NCBI GenBank assembly: GCA_019055375.1
Contig: JAHQIW010000367.1
Coordinates: forward strand, 62,001 to 126,000
From: Parelaphostrongylus tenuis
Taxonomy: Eukaryota; Nematoda; Chromadorea; Rhabditida; Metastrongylidae
Direction of reading: 5' to 3'
Length of the DNA: 64,000 nt
In this document: positions 13,001 to 24,180 of the stretch, in pieces
How the letters are laid out: each line of letters begins with the position of its first letter
Numbering within the stretch: position 1 is the stretch's first letter
The notes under the pieces: model-generated
Database searches by the model: none
What the model was told of the DNA's origin: nothing
The model's input: the letters and a program-made list of their open reading frames with translations, nothing else
Program-made: the position numbers and the translations under genes

Positions 13001-16000
13001 ACTAGGATCAAGCCTTTCATCACCGATATCAACGTTTGAAAGATTTATCACGGTGAAATGGCTGATTAAAAGGACTCATAGCTCGGCATTCTTTCAATGC
13101 ACACAGTACCCTTACATCACTCATCACCATCACAAAAAGCCTAGCCTCTTTAGCGTTAATCGTTGACATAATTAGTTCTATTATTTACTGGGATGTTTTC
13201 GATCGTGGATCACTGCAAACTATAAACGAGAATTGGAAAATTAGAGAATACTGTTCACATAACACTAAAAAACGAAATGCTTTTTAGGGATACCGACACA
13301 AGTTGTTGCCCCCTATCTGAATCGAATGGCTATGGCAAAAGGTGGCTCGGCTTGTCCGGGATGACGACCATTATACAGCGATAGTGTGATTGACACCTGC
13401 CTAAGTGATCGTAAATCGCCGAAGTTTTCGAGACTTTTGGACGTAGACGGATGGCATGCTATGGTATGGATTAATGGTGTTAAGATCTTTTTACGTCTAT
13501 CATCCACCTCAAGGACTACTGTATGTCACGACGGCCTACTCTACTCTACGACACGAGCCATTGACGATGGCCCAAGTTCTTGACGAGACAGTGCTGGAGT
13601 CACCTTCTATCCATGAATTATTTCCACCTATTCTCGACATTTTAACCCTTCCTGTTTTTGTTAACAGTGCCGATATCAATACCAAAGTAAATTAATTTCT
13701 TATTGATTCCTATCAGAGGTTCTGCAGAAATCCAGTTTCCTTAATGTGCCGCGATTATCGCTGCAAAAACCTCTACTATCGATCCCATCCACAAATTACA
13801 GCAATAATTTCACGTTATGGAGTTCCGCCGCTTGAAAAAATTTGATATTGATAGTTTAGGGTTCGCATGATTTCTTCTAAATTTTCTGCTGCCATGGTAT
13901 AATATCTCCAGAGTGTTACAAACACTCAGTGAGTTCTATAGCGTCAAGCAATTTAGCAAAAGAATTTCCAAACACTGACATCTGGCCTTCAACAGTTAGC
14001 AACGGAATGGTCCACTAGGCCAGCCACTCGTAATCAGCGTTACTCGTCGTTGCTCTTCAAAGATCGTGCCGATCTTGCTGTGGAAATCACGGCGAAACAA
14101 CATAAGTAATAACGTTTTACACCAATGCTCATAGCTTCTTCTTCTCAAACAAAGTTCTTGAAATTTTTTAATCTTTGAGTTTCTCTTTTTGTGTTTGCCA
14201 GTGACGGTGGATTGCGTTACTATGGGGACGGGGTATCTATAATTAGAGATGTAACGAGGTGAATAAATTTAGATTCCAATGAGTAACATAGTGGAGCGCA
14301 GTTTTGTGAGCGATGTAAGCTAAAAATGAATTTTTGCAGAAGACGGCTTAATTTTTTTGGCCGCTGATATAGCATTCTACATGGTTTGCATTCCATCATC
14401 GAGATAAATTTCAAAATTTCCAGATTAATTTATTTATTTGTCAGATCTTCTTAGAGTGTAGAGGACGGTATCAATTTTTACTCAACTACTATTATTACTG
14501 AACAGTTCCGCGAACTGAAAGACTCCTAGTCTCCAGCTTTAGGACGCTCCGTAGCGGGCGACGTGTTTTATCGACACTTTAAGGACGATCAGAGTGATGG
14601 ATAATGACGGTATCCGGAGCGGCTTTTCGCAACTTGGCGGCTAATAAAAGAAGTGGTAACAGTTGTGACTTCCTGTGGGGAAACACCTTGCGCATTGTAA
14701 AAAGCCACCGATTCCGAGATTACTCCGACAAAGGCCGCTATGACGAGTTGACTGATCGGAAGGCGGTATACCCAGAGATTTGCTTTTCACAGGAAAATCA
14801 AACAAGAAAACAGGTGATCTCGTACGGTCCACTGTCTACTCAAGAGTCTGTATCTTACATATCGAATAACTTGCTGGATATTAGATATGTAACACAATGA
14901 AAACGATAAAACAGTTTTTGACCCAACATAGGCGGTATATAACAGATTCTACGACTCAGTCAAATAGTCTAGTAGAGTGTACGTCCAGGCTTTAAAGAAA
15001 GCAAGTCGCCGGAACGTCGGCCATCAAACTACTGTTGCTATTACTGCTACTATCACTACCAAAACGATTACCAATCTCGCAACAGCTAATCAACATTTGT
15101 CTTTACGATGAATCATCTAAAAAATCATTCAAAGACTAAAATATTCAACAAAAATTGCTTAAGGTATTTCATTATATTGCTATTTACAACTACACGAATA
15201 CCAAAAAAATCAGTATTTCTACTGGTAATATGAAAAAATGGTCTAATATGCATCGAAGGAGCTTCTAGGATATCGAAATCGCCGATTCTATAACTCTCTC
15301 TAGAATCGAATTTGATTAAGGGTAGTTGAATCACTCTGAAACTACTGTTATTTGTCTCCCATTCCGACTGCAATGACTCAGACGATAATATTGCCGGATC
15401 GAAGGCCCTGTACCGTGGAAAACGATGGCTACTTACACCATTTAAGCGCGTTGCACGTCATAACACACTGTGACTCTCGGGAATTTCCGACCGAAGAAGT
15501 CTTGAGTTTGATGTAAATTTTGAGTTTTACCACATTTTTAAGCTGGACAGACGTTACTTTTCGCCAAATTTTCAATTGCCTGGTTCATAGTGTCCGGCTG
15601 TAATAGGTGGCTCTACGTGCAGGGAAGCAAGAAAGTTCCTCAATCGGTACAACTTACTCATCTCTATTTTAGGTAAAATGAATTGTGTAGTGCTCACAGC
15701 TGCTTCCTTCCATATTCTTGACCAGAAAAAGAGGAAAATTGAAACAGATGTGATCTTCAGTCGTTTTCCTATCTTTGTAAACAATTGAGTGCTTTCGCGT
15801 ACATTTAGAATCTTAGTCGAAGAAGAAGATGGTTGATCTGAGAAACGCAGAGCTATATACAGGTGTAAATAAACGAGAAGTCAGCATCAGTAGTGATGGT
15901 CGTCAAAGCCAGTGCTATTCTCACAACCTTTTATATTGATTGTTCACCTGTAAAACGCTGGAACATAAATAAAATAACGTAGAAACCATTGCGATTAGTC

Positions 16001-16580
16001 TCACTTAGAGGGAAATATGCAACATAAGCAGATGTATTCAAACAGTTTCACTGTTTAAAACTCATTGTCTGGCGCCATGTGCGATGCCATTGCCATGGCA
16101 TTCTCGTCTTTATAACCTGCTGCGCTTACGACAAATAGTTAGGTGGAAAGAAGAGAGTAAGACCGAAAAAACCAATAATCATAATTTTGAAACAAAATAA
16201 AAGGTATATAGCAATATCCAACCCAGTAAGTTGTTATTCATTCTAAAAACCCAAGCCCCTTTGAGTTCAATCAATCCTATTACTTTATATTGCACTTTCT
16301 ATCATCCAAATCAGTAAATAGAAGCTCTATGACTCGGTGCAATACAAAAACGCTGAGAAGAATTCACAGATAATCGTCGATAAATTCAAACACCACATTG
16401 AACATCTCGTTCCCCACGAAAAGACATTTTCAACCGTTAACCATAAATCGCCATTTAGATAGCTCGTAAATAATGAAATCGATTCTATAGCGAACTAATG
16501 CGAAGTGAACAATTTGACTTACTCGCTAGCAGTGAACAGGCTTGAACGAAAATGATGAGACAGGTTAAGATGGATTGCAT
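775..16580 (-). CDS. ddr: Discoidin-domain receptor tyrosine kinase (DDR family), 13 exons, 3' part outside window
   Basis: A type I membrane receptor tyrosine kinase; DDR relatives bind collagen or other matrix and signal through tyrosine phosphorylation. Exons inferred on the minus strand: 16580-16523, 10325-10220, 9465-9368, 6703-6570, 4446-4299, 3859-3665, 3163-3069, 2881-2741, 2617-2443, 2027-1894, 1840-1728, 1053-930, 877-775. Each border is AG/GT and all twelve junction phases agree, giving 1624 nt (541 codons plus 1 base). Domain order is signal peptide, discoidin domain, discoidin-like domain, one membrane helix at about residues 384-405, a juxtamembrane segment of about 95 residues, then the start of the kinase. 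The catalytic loop and DFG are not visible, so the rest should lie left of base 1. Whether it is the ddr-1 or ddr-2 type cannot be decided. Start chosen because its 19-codon hydrophobic peptide ends in the phase the discoidin exon needs. Confidence 0.88.
1728..1840 (-). CDS. ddr: DDR exon 11: cytoplasmic juxtamembrane segment
   Basis: Encodes PISPSTFQMARDNMENALLE and then CPMIVISSDYAEPDF. The DYAEPDF stretch resembles the HYAEADI tyrosine motif of vertebrate DDR juxtamembrane regions, a possible phosphorylation and docking site. Phase 0 at the start and phase 2 at the end fit the neighbouring exons. Conservation here is lower than in the domains, so the acceptor is less certain. Confidence 0.7.
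1894..2027 (-). CDS. ddr: DDR exon 10: transmembrane helix
   Basis: Encodes FLCLLVITMASPLVVLCFY followed at once by basic RKRDK, a typical single-pass helix with a stop-transfer signal. It starts after a TTTCAG acceptor and ends in AAG at a GTATCC donor, leaving phase 0. The helix separates the discoidin-type ectodomain from the cytoplasmic part. Confidence 0.85.
2443..3859 (-). CDS. ddr: DDR exons 6-9: discoidin-like (DS-like) domain and stalk
   Basis: Exons 3859-3665, 3163-3069, 2881-2741 and 2617-2443. Recognisable family motifs are LDSTYDG, GGLGRLSDGIVG and WVGW in the first, FTFSQPRNVSSINLHV in the second, FSVNGADF...VEYT in the third and SSWLLLSEVRF in the fourth. These correspond to the beta-sandwich that follows the discoidin domain in vertebrate DDR proteins. 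NVS in exon 7 is a potential N-glycosylation site. The last exon ends in an acidic and basic stalk (SESDVERRVDVM). Its donor (GTGAGT) was preferred over a GTAAAA two codons later because only it keeps the next exon in the membrane-helix frame. Confidence 0.88.
4299..10325 (-). CDS. ddr: DDR exons 2-5: discoidin (F5/8 type C) domain
   Basis: Exons 10325-10220, 9465-9368, 6703-6570 and 4446-4299. The domain opens with ECNVPLGLTNGKLRDDQLSA, continues with the GAWCP core and EWIQITF strand, then VEVQGRFDEGRGMEFARAF, and closes with CLRLELYGC, the hallmark end of discoidin domains in this family. Cysteines at the beginning, at GAWCP and at the end match the expected disulfides. Potential N-glycosylation sites are NST (exon 3) and NTT (exon 5). 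Introns between these exons hold the SINE pair at 5775-6245, a hairpin motif at 7470 and a mariner-like remnant at 8271. Confidence 0.9.
5775..6008 (-). repeat. tRNA-derived SINE-like repeat, family S1, near full-length copy
   Basis: On the minus strand the region 5895-5816 resembles a tRNA: GTCAA/TTGAC acceptor arms, a box-A-like GGTAGTGCAACGG and an excellent box B, GGTTCGAATCC. The anticodon arm is poor, so this is a tRNA-derived repeat and not a tRNA gene. Before the core is a conserved piece with GGGTTCAATG and ACCGTCGACGG; after it is CACTCTACAATATTGAGTT. The same modules recur at 6058-6245, 47145-47285, 48690-49010 and 63290-63760. Confidence 0.7.
6058..6245 (+). repeat. S1 SINE-like copy, opposite orientation
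   Basis: Carries AGAAAGAGTGGTGTCAAAA, GGTAGTGCAACGGTTGAGC, a decayed box B (GGGTTAGGATCCC) and the ending CACTCTACAATATTCGGTTT. It sits head-to-head with the copy at 5775-6008 inside a DDR intron, and a truncated S1 end lies between them. Confidence 0.65.
7441..7560 (+). repeat. Dispersed hairpin motif (CTGAAGAA-stem-GAAACG) with conserved tail
   Basis: At about 7473-7502 CTGAAGAA is followed by GGCG, loop GGT, CGCC and GAAACGTCGGCC. About 40 bases later comes CCTCGCGTCAGCTAATCAA. The motif and tail recur at 14980-15100, and the motif recurs in several other places with changed stem bases. See findings. Confidence 0.55.
8271..8525 (+). pseudogene. Possible mariner-like transposase remnant
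   Basis: An 84-codon ORF within a DDR intron. AVRRWFKKF resembles the end of the mariner helix-turn-helix region, and KTKTPSHFL...MPKKFTATF vaguely resembles the linker and WVP/KKVMVTVWW area, as if the middle were deleted. No terminal inverted repeats were found. Weak; chance resemblance is possible. Confidence 0.28.
10326..16522 (-). other. ddr: DDR intron 1 (6.2 kb)
   Basis: Starts GTAAGT at 16522 and ends TTTTAG at 10326 on the minus strand. It contains one copy of the dispersed hairpin motif at about 14980-15010. No exon or large ORF inside it is supported. Long first introns often carry regulatory elements, but none can be pointed to here. Confidence 0.6.
14940..15105 (+). repeat. Dispersed hairpin motif copy with tail
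   Basis: Decayed version of the 7473 motif: GGCTTTAAAGAAAGC, GTCGCCGGAACGTCGGCC, a (CTA/CTG)-rich spacer, then ACCAATCTCGCAACAGCTAATCAA. Located in DDR intron 1. Confidence 0.5.
16523..16580 (-). CDS. ddr: DDR exon 1: initiator ATG and signal peptide
   Basis: Reads MQSILTCLIIFVQACSLLA followed by one base, then donor GTAAGT. A polar start followed by a hydrophobic core and small residues (A, S) near the end is a typical secretory signal. The single leftover A joins GC of the exon at 10325 to make a serine directly before the first discoidin cysteine. The intron behind it is 6.2 kb. Further 5' untranslated exons or an SL trans-splice site cannot be judged. Confidence 0.75.
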
Positions 16581-19500
16581 GTTTGAGAGCCTCTGTAGGG
16601 TATTATAGATTGCTCGTTATCTGAAAAAACACAGAATTCATAGGAATCCGATAATAAAAACTGCGCTTACGATAGCAAATGAAGGAACACGATGCGACTC
16701 ATAAGATGAAGTTTGAAATGATCCCGCCTATCGAAACTTTCCATCTGGTAGTTTATCAGTGAATTTCATCTTTATTTGAATATGCTACGCCAATGAACTT
16801 TTTCACTATTTGATCAATAGGTATGCATGAATGAGATGGTAGAGGAGACAATACTGCAGAATAGATGCCAGGAAGAGAGTATCGCGGAAGCTGCCGGAGG
16901 AGGAGCTATGCGCTGTTGGGATAGTCCGGACAGGGGAGGAGTAGGTGTGGTGTTCGCAGATGAGTCGGTCTCTTCTCAGTACTCGTTTCTGCCTTGCATA
17001 CCTCCTCATATGTTGGACTTCAAAAGAGTTACGTTGAAATCTTGAGATTAGTGTCAAACCAATATAGATCAATCTGAACACGATCATAGAAGCGTGCCGT
17101 ATCACCACTCAAGAGGGAAATGGGCACTTTTCGCATAAAAAGTACAATTTCAGTGCCTTATGATCAATTGGAAAAAATGAATGTGCTGGCGCACTCTCTA
17201 TGACATCGTGAGTTCATTCTTTTATGAGACTGGCCGCTTTAAAGGAAAATGTCATATGAGATTGATGAAGTTGTCGCGCATAGATTTCCACATATAATAA
17301 AGTTAGACGCGCTTGAACAATCTCAGGAATGAGAGGATGGATATAGCCGTGTTTCCGTGACGTTTCAGTATCCGGAAAAAGAGAGGCATCTCCACATGAG
17401 GGCATATCATATTGCCACTGCCGACATTGCAGCGAGAATTCAATTAGGTCCATCAAATGAAATGAGTGACGCCAACTAAATGGTAAGTCCTTTCATTTTA
17501 AGTTAGCTAGTACGATGTCGAGTAATGTGATACGTTCCGATGGTGATATACAAGACCATACACCTTATGTTAGCACATTCTAACACGCGAAAAACATCAC
17601 TAAAAGTAACGATCGCAGTCTTTTTCTTTTGTGAAGAAGTATCGCTGAGTGATATACTTCGAGCGATATCTCAGTTAATTCCCCTAGAGTCTTGCAATAA
17701 GAATGCGGAATACTAGAATTGAGTTTTTTTTTTTGGAATTATATTGAATGTTTTTTGGGGGTTTCAAAAACAGTCGATCTTTGATATAGTTTTCACACAG
17801 TGGTGAAGACTTGGCTCATCGAGTGAGAACCTCACGCAATTACTCGTCCTTAGACTAAAAGTGATAATATCTATCTGCCCCGTACTAATATCAGACTAAT
17901 TTTTCTTTCTTGTGTTTTCATGATCGAGTAAAAGAAGCAATTAGTGTTTCGCAGATTTTGTTTACTAGTCCTGATTTCACTTCATCGTTTTCCGTTAGTT
18001 TGAGACACGTGCGATGGAAAAACAACGTTGAGATAGTAAATACCACTTGAGTGGACCACATTATTGAAATAGCGGTACAATACATTTAGTAAAAGGAGAG
18101 CAGGGATCGGCAAGGAATTTTTCTTCATGAAGAAATAATGGCTAAAAAGTCAAACCACACCTGACGAAGTGATCATGATTAACTGGATGCTCATCTATGA
18201 ATTTTATGAATTAAGCAAGAAAGCATCTCACTTTTGAATTTTCGAAGAGAAGGGAAACCATTGCAATATCGAATTTTCCGTAAAAGTATTCGAGCTTCAC
18301 GTATGAATGTTGTGATGGGTGTTTGGAGTGACAGCGTCGGCGATGCGAACTACTTAGTCAGTCAGCGAGCCATTATCTCCTGCGTTCTAGCCATTAAGAA
18401 CCTCGTGAACACGCGTAGATGACCTGCAATCAGCTAGAGAACGAGTGTGCTAGCTGAATATCTCAGCACTAATCTTGCGATCCTTAGCGCTTATGACTTA
18501 CGAGGGTGATTCAACGTATAGTATGCTATGAAGCTATGCTATGATCAACTATGCTATGCTATGATCAACGTATAGTATGCTATGAAGATTCGATTTGCGT
18601 TTCTGGTTTTCCGATTTTCTGATTTGGGCGAAAGATGTGCAGTAGAAAGATTCAAACACGTACTCTCAGAAACAAATGATTCGCAAAGGCAGTCTCACTA
18701 CAAAGTGAAGTTGTTTAGCCTATTCTTGAAAAGTACAGTCGAAACCTACACTACAGATAAAGTACTGTTCGGTTACTCGTTTTACTGCTTTGACTCAAAC
18801 ACGAAGTCCAAACTGTTAAGTAAATTTCGTTTGTTCGACGTTCACGAAATATTAAGATGCCCTGAATATACCGGTGTGCGGCAAAATCATCACTGACGCA
18901 GAATAAACCAATGGGAATACAAACTGCTGACAACTCCAAAAGATGGGCAAATAGTGATTAGCCTGCGACACGGTAATTAAGGCGGCCGGCTTGATCTCTT
19001 CGCACATCACTATATATATGCTAAAACAAAAGAGCCCAAGCTGTAATTTCCCGATATCTGGACGAATAATAAACTGCCTAGTTTCAGTCTAACACCTCTC
19101 TCAAAAAAGCACAAACTCGAGAGGGCAGGCGAAATTTGAAAGAAAGAGAACTGCTTAAAAAACATTCTCTTCTCGTTGACGTTTACTAAGAAGTAGTAAG
19201 TTCATCCGGTATGTTTTATGGACAGAAATATTTCATTTTAGGAATTTTCAACAACCGACGGAAAAGAATTCAGATTTTGAGAGTAAGGGAAACAATATCT
19301 GAAACTCTTGCGCTTGGAGTCGCGTCACATTCGTAGAGATTCCTAGAAATCTGATGGTCCCGTAAAGATGAGCAACATCAATCTTTGTAAGCATGTACAA
19401 AGCTATTCAGGGATGAGTTTATGGCTTAGTTCAGCCTTTCTGCAGTTTTTCTAAACATCGCTGCTGCACTATTCTCACAGGAAGCTGATATATATTGTGA

Positions 19501-20840
19501 CGTTCAGATGGGGTAGTGAACATTTGAAGACGAGAATTCTAGAAATCCGCAGGATTGTATATTGCACGTTCCCACGACAGCATCGACTAAGCCGTAAATG
19601 TTGGTGCCGCGAATTAAATAATAAATAAAGGATAAGGCATTTCCCGTTGATCGACTCCCAATTCATCATGCATTCCACCCCTTTTAGTAGCAGCAATTGA
19701 AGTCATGGAGGAGGGACGCAGTGGTAGTGATGCGGTGTATCAGGAAGAAGGTGGTAAGCATAACGCTGTCCCAGTCCCTTTTCCCAACGCTTATTGCAAT
19801 CAATCAACGATTGCCCTAAGGAACGCTTTAGCCCGGTTACCTCCAAGACTTACGACATTCATTAAAAAGACGAAGTATTCCTCAAGCTGCACCCGAGGTA
19901 TCACGTGAAACGTTTGAAGGCCTCTTTTGACAAAGAATGAGAGGAAACGAGCCGACTATGAGAGGTGCCGTGATTCGTACAGTGAACTGATATGGCGGGT
20001 CGCTTAAATAGGAAACTGAAACATATCTCGTTTAGCCAGTGACTTACACCAGGTGACCGTTGTACTAAGTCAGTGGTTTTGTCCTCTCAAGTGAAAGACT
20101 ACATGTGTCCTACACCAGCACACCTAATGCCACTTTATTTCTGATGTACGTTAGATGAAGAACTCATTCTCTTTTTTAACAGACTGAAAAAATTGGACGG
20201 AAACGAAAATTAAATACAGTCTTATCTGTGGGCGCTTTGATATCTATTCACTTGAATACTCAGCAAAAAAAGCAGAATTTTGTGAAAAATGGGAAGACAA
20301 GATTGCGCCTGAATTCGCTGTCCCAGCATTAGTGCTATTTTGAAAAGAGCGCGGCTATACAGCGCGCATATTTACGAGAATGAATCTTTGTTGTTGGGTT
20401 GTCATGCGATAGTGGAGACTGTGACTCGTCTCACTTCATTACGACCTCTGGCTGAAACGGACCACGTGTAGCAAACACATTGACATTGCAAAGAAATTTG
20501 TCATAGAATCTATAAGAGGTTAATTCTCCTGATGTCCATCTGAAAAACGATAGTTTGGAGTCAACATGATGCACACTATTGCTTCAAAGGTATTCTTTTC
20601 TTAGGTGTAAGGCAACTAAAACACCGCTATATAGTATAAAACTGTTAGTTTCGCCATAGTACCCAAAATGAAGCAATGTCGTTATATTTGAAGTTCAACA
20701 GAGAGACTAAAGCTCTGGAATATGAAGTAGGAAGACTTAAGATAAAATTTTCCACTAATATGTGTCCAGGTTCACTTTAGTGAATATAAACAATTAAGTC
20801 AAAGAAGATGAGAGAAAGCTGAGGTATACAAGAGTTAAAT
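16581..20840. other. Region upstream of DDR, no supported gene
   Basis: Includes a slightly GC-richer stretch at 16820-17040 with open frames on both strands, which could hold the receptor's promoter or 5' UTR, although no motif decides this. The rest is AT-rich sequence without recognisable exons; only a short tandem repeat at 18513-18588 stands out. Confidence 0.35.
18513..18588. repeat. Short tandem repeat built on TATGCTATGA
   Basis: CAACGTATAGTATGCTATGAAG occurs at both ends, and copies of CTATGCTATGATCAA lie between. A local duplication of a unit of about 15-20 bases. Confidence 0.75.
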
Positions 20841-20849
20841 GGTGTCTAC

Positions 20850-23800
20850 TAATTTGAAATTCTGAAACCAGAAAAAAATGAGAAAATATGTTGCTTAGCG
20901 AGCATTCGTGCACCGCCACTACTATCGCAGTGAATAGAACAGATGAAGTAGTAGGGCGCCAAAACGGCAAAACCTATCAAATTACGAGCACAAAGGAAGG
21001 AAATCCTTGAAAACGACATCATGAAGACCTGAAGAGGTCCTTGCAAAGTTACCTCAGGAAACCGAGGAATATCATATGCACGATCAGTAATAATCAGACC
21101 ATTTGGAATATGTACTGGAGTTCGCATAACTAATGAAACCGCACCATTCAAGTATAAAGCAAGTCAAGTAAGGAAGTAAACATTTCTTAGATTAATAAGA
21201 GACGAATGTGAAATAAGGCAAGCCAGGCTTAATGGAGGTAAACAGTCCGAATTTTATCAGCAACAAATGTGAAGGACAAGATCAAGAGTAACAATGCGTA
21301 GTAGAACTCTAGACGGATTAACGTTACTGTCAGCTGAATGGATATTCGATTGTCAGGGTGCGTGTGTATGGGTGTGTTGATGTCTCGACAGCGTTGTTAT
21401 TCAGAGGACGTTGAATAGATGTTGAACAATACAGGTGACGATGGCGCAGTGGGACGGCTCAGGTTGCCCTTAGACGCCCGGGTGGGGCGGTGATTGACCA
21501 AGCGCTATGACGATCGCTAAGGGCCGTTTGAGCCGAACATCTCTCTTTTTGGTCGAAAAGAAAGCAAAATGTCAAACAAATCCAATAGGTTGACTAGGCG
21601 AGAAACAAATAACCTCTTTCGAGATCGTGTTAGGTGCCCTTTGTTTTCTTTTTTTTTTTTGCAAAAATTGGCGACTGTGTTGCTCCCCGAGTGTAGTAAG
21701 TCATGGTTATTTCCTCGATAAATGGAGTACATTAGGTACCGAGAACAACAAAGAAAGCTCACAAAAGGTGTGCTAAATAGACTTATGTAATCCTTCAAAA
21801 CCATTATTTTCATTTCATTTTTGTTAACTCCAAATCTGCAAACGTTAAGAAACATGAACTCTAAAAAAAATCTCCTTCATTTCACCATTTGATTTTAGAA
21901 ATAGAGTCTTTACAAAAAAAGGATAGAATGTGGATTATGTATTCTTGAGAAAGAGTCGAAGTTCCGATTCAGTGAAAAGAAAATATTTTGCATTTCTGGG
22001 AAGAAACTCATCTCAACGATCTTTTTTCATATAGTAGAGGTTCAAGATGCTGCATGTGAATTGATCGAAAATAAAACGAATCAGAAACTTTTAATAAAAT
22101 TACGAAATCGAAATATATCGCGATTATAGCCTAGTAAGCAGCGGAATTTTTGCTCGTGAAGTACAAACTCCTCTACGCACTTTCCTTGAAGGTTACCAAG
22201 TATACGTCTCTGAGTATTACATCTAAGCGAACGATGGCTGTTGTGTTCTGTGCTCTGTGAGTTCTCCCAATCGAGATGGACAATCCGGTCATGTCTTTCA
22301 CCACGCAAAAGAGAAGGAAACTCTAGGTGAACTAAAAATAAACCACCTTATTACATTCTCTGTATTGATAGTTTCGCTGACTTATTACTCTTCAAATTGT
22401 TGCACAACGCTTAGATTTTCACAACTCAGAGAAAAATGGAAGCTTGCTTCTTTTAGATATTTTTTTGCCTGTTTCACTTCTCTCGTGCTAATACTCTTCT
22501 ACGCCAAACACTACCACAACAGAATTTGCTACAAACGGTAGAATAATTAGGGTGCAAAACCCAGCAGAGCTTCCTTAGAGGAGATTGCAGTGGCATGTGA
22601 GAAGCGAACGGCAGCCGTGAATGCCAACTATTCGTAACATTTCAGCAAGATGTCAACGAAGCAAATGCGATCGAACGACGAAAAATGTCAAAGTTCTATA
22701 GGCGAGGCGCAAAACGCTTCCAAGCCTTTCTAGCTGTTTAAATCAAGAGAGCTTGCTGTTACCTGAGGACCATCAAAATAAATCAAAAAAGGGGGTTAAC
22801 CTATGGAACTCTCGAGTCTGAGTTTGACTGTTGATGGAGACCCCATCTGGCGGCAGATTTATAGCTAATTTCATTGTCTTTACTTGCTTTTTCACTTGTA
22901 ATAATATTTTATGCTACAATATCTCACATCAGGTCTCAATATCTAAGCTTTTTCGACTTTCTTGATGTGGTTGTAGAAGTAAAAAGAAGTAAACTTTTGA
23001 AGTCATCAAGAGCCGTTGTTCTTATTCGATGTAAAGAGGCTTACTCATCTTCTACTACAAAACGATGGTGAACTTTAGAGAAAAACTAGGCATAGATGGC
23101 ATGCGTGGCAACATTTCAGAACTTCACCCTGTTTTCGATGAACAGCTTCCACTAAATATTGATGCTAAACCAAGAGAAGATTTTTACGATATTAATTTTT
23201 TTCCTTTCTAAATCTTTTTTAACAGCAGAATATAGAGCAAAATCCAACCGCAGATGCTGTGTTACTTGGAAGAAGATGTGGCCTGATATTATCTTTTTGG
23301 ATTAAAACCACTACCTCGTGTTTTGGGACACTGCGCACTCGCAGCACACCATTCGATTCTCTCGCCCCTCCTTTCGCTCAGCCATAGTTCAATAGTATTA
23401 TCGGCTATTACCAGCCATCACTCGTCAACGGGCTTTTTGAGATTTTTCTAATAAGTATCAAATTAATGCCCTGGAAGATGAATACTTCAGAATTTATTAC
23501 TCCTTGGTATACAATTGTCTCGTCGACCAAGAAATTTATTACTTTGCGTAAGAGGTGATGATAGATGAACGCTCAGATTATACGGAAGAAACTCTCACAT
23601 TCTAAGAACTCAAAAAAGGCCCAAAGTGAAAAATTAATGTGGGCAAAAATCTTCACCGATCGTGATCGACTCTCTTGACCTCAAACCCGTTGCCCTAAAA
23701 TTTCCGTGTTTGATGGATCTGCAACAGCAGCTGCAGGATACGATCGGCTGGCGTCTGCAATTCGCAACCCATCTAGAGACACTGGTAAACGAGCTGTTTT

Positions 23801-24180
23801 GGTAATTTCAAATGAAATATAAATACGACCAGACATAAACACATCTGCGATGACGTGAATTGGCTTCAATGCATGTGTACATGTGCTAATTTTGCTCTGA
23901 ACTCTAAACAACCATATTTTATGTCATAGCAGGCCAATAAATTGAGATAAAATCTCCCATACTCAAAGCAAAACTCTTTTCTCGGCAAAATAAATTTACT
24001 TCTTTGCTTTTCTTCCTTTGAGACACTTATAAATATCATTCGAAGTGGCCGAGTGAGGCAGCGCCTTAGGTTTTCAGCAGATCCACTAATAGAAAAATCA
24101 TCGATATCTTCCAAAACCACGCTTGGTCGTGTAGTGAAAACGCTATTTCCAATGCTCTGAATCTTCGACTTACTATCTCA
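20850..24180 (-). other. Series of coding-like segments, possible fragmented gene or pseudogene
   Basis: Several minus-strand stretches have amino-acid composition and splice-like borders suggesting exons. They are 21133-21060 (HIPNGLIITDRAYDIPRFPE before GTAACT), about 22300-22200 (GLSISIGRTHRAQNTTAIVR and on to DVYL before GTAACC), 23860-23690 (IADVFMSGRIYISFEI) and 24165-23990 (FTTRPSVVLEDIDDFSISGS). I do not recognise a family and could not join them in phase, so no CDS is claimed. Confidence 0.25.

Noticed and set aside
12711..13700. Overlapping plus and minus ORFs at 12.7-13.7 kb as a gene
   Set aside because: Short frames on both strands in DDR intron 1, no domain and no consistent splice borders.
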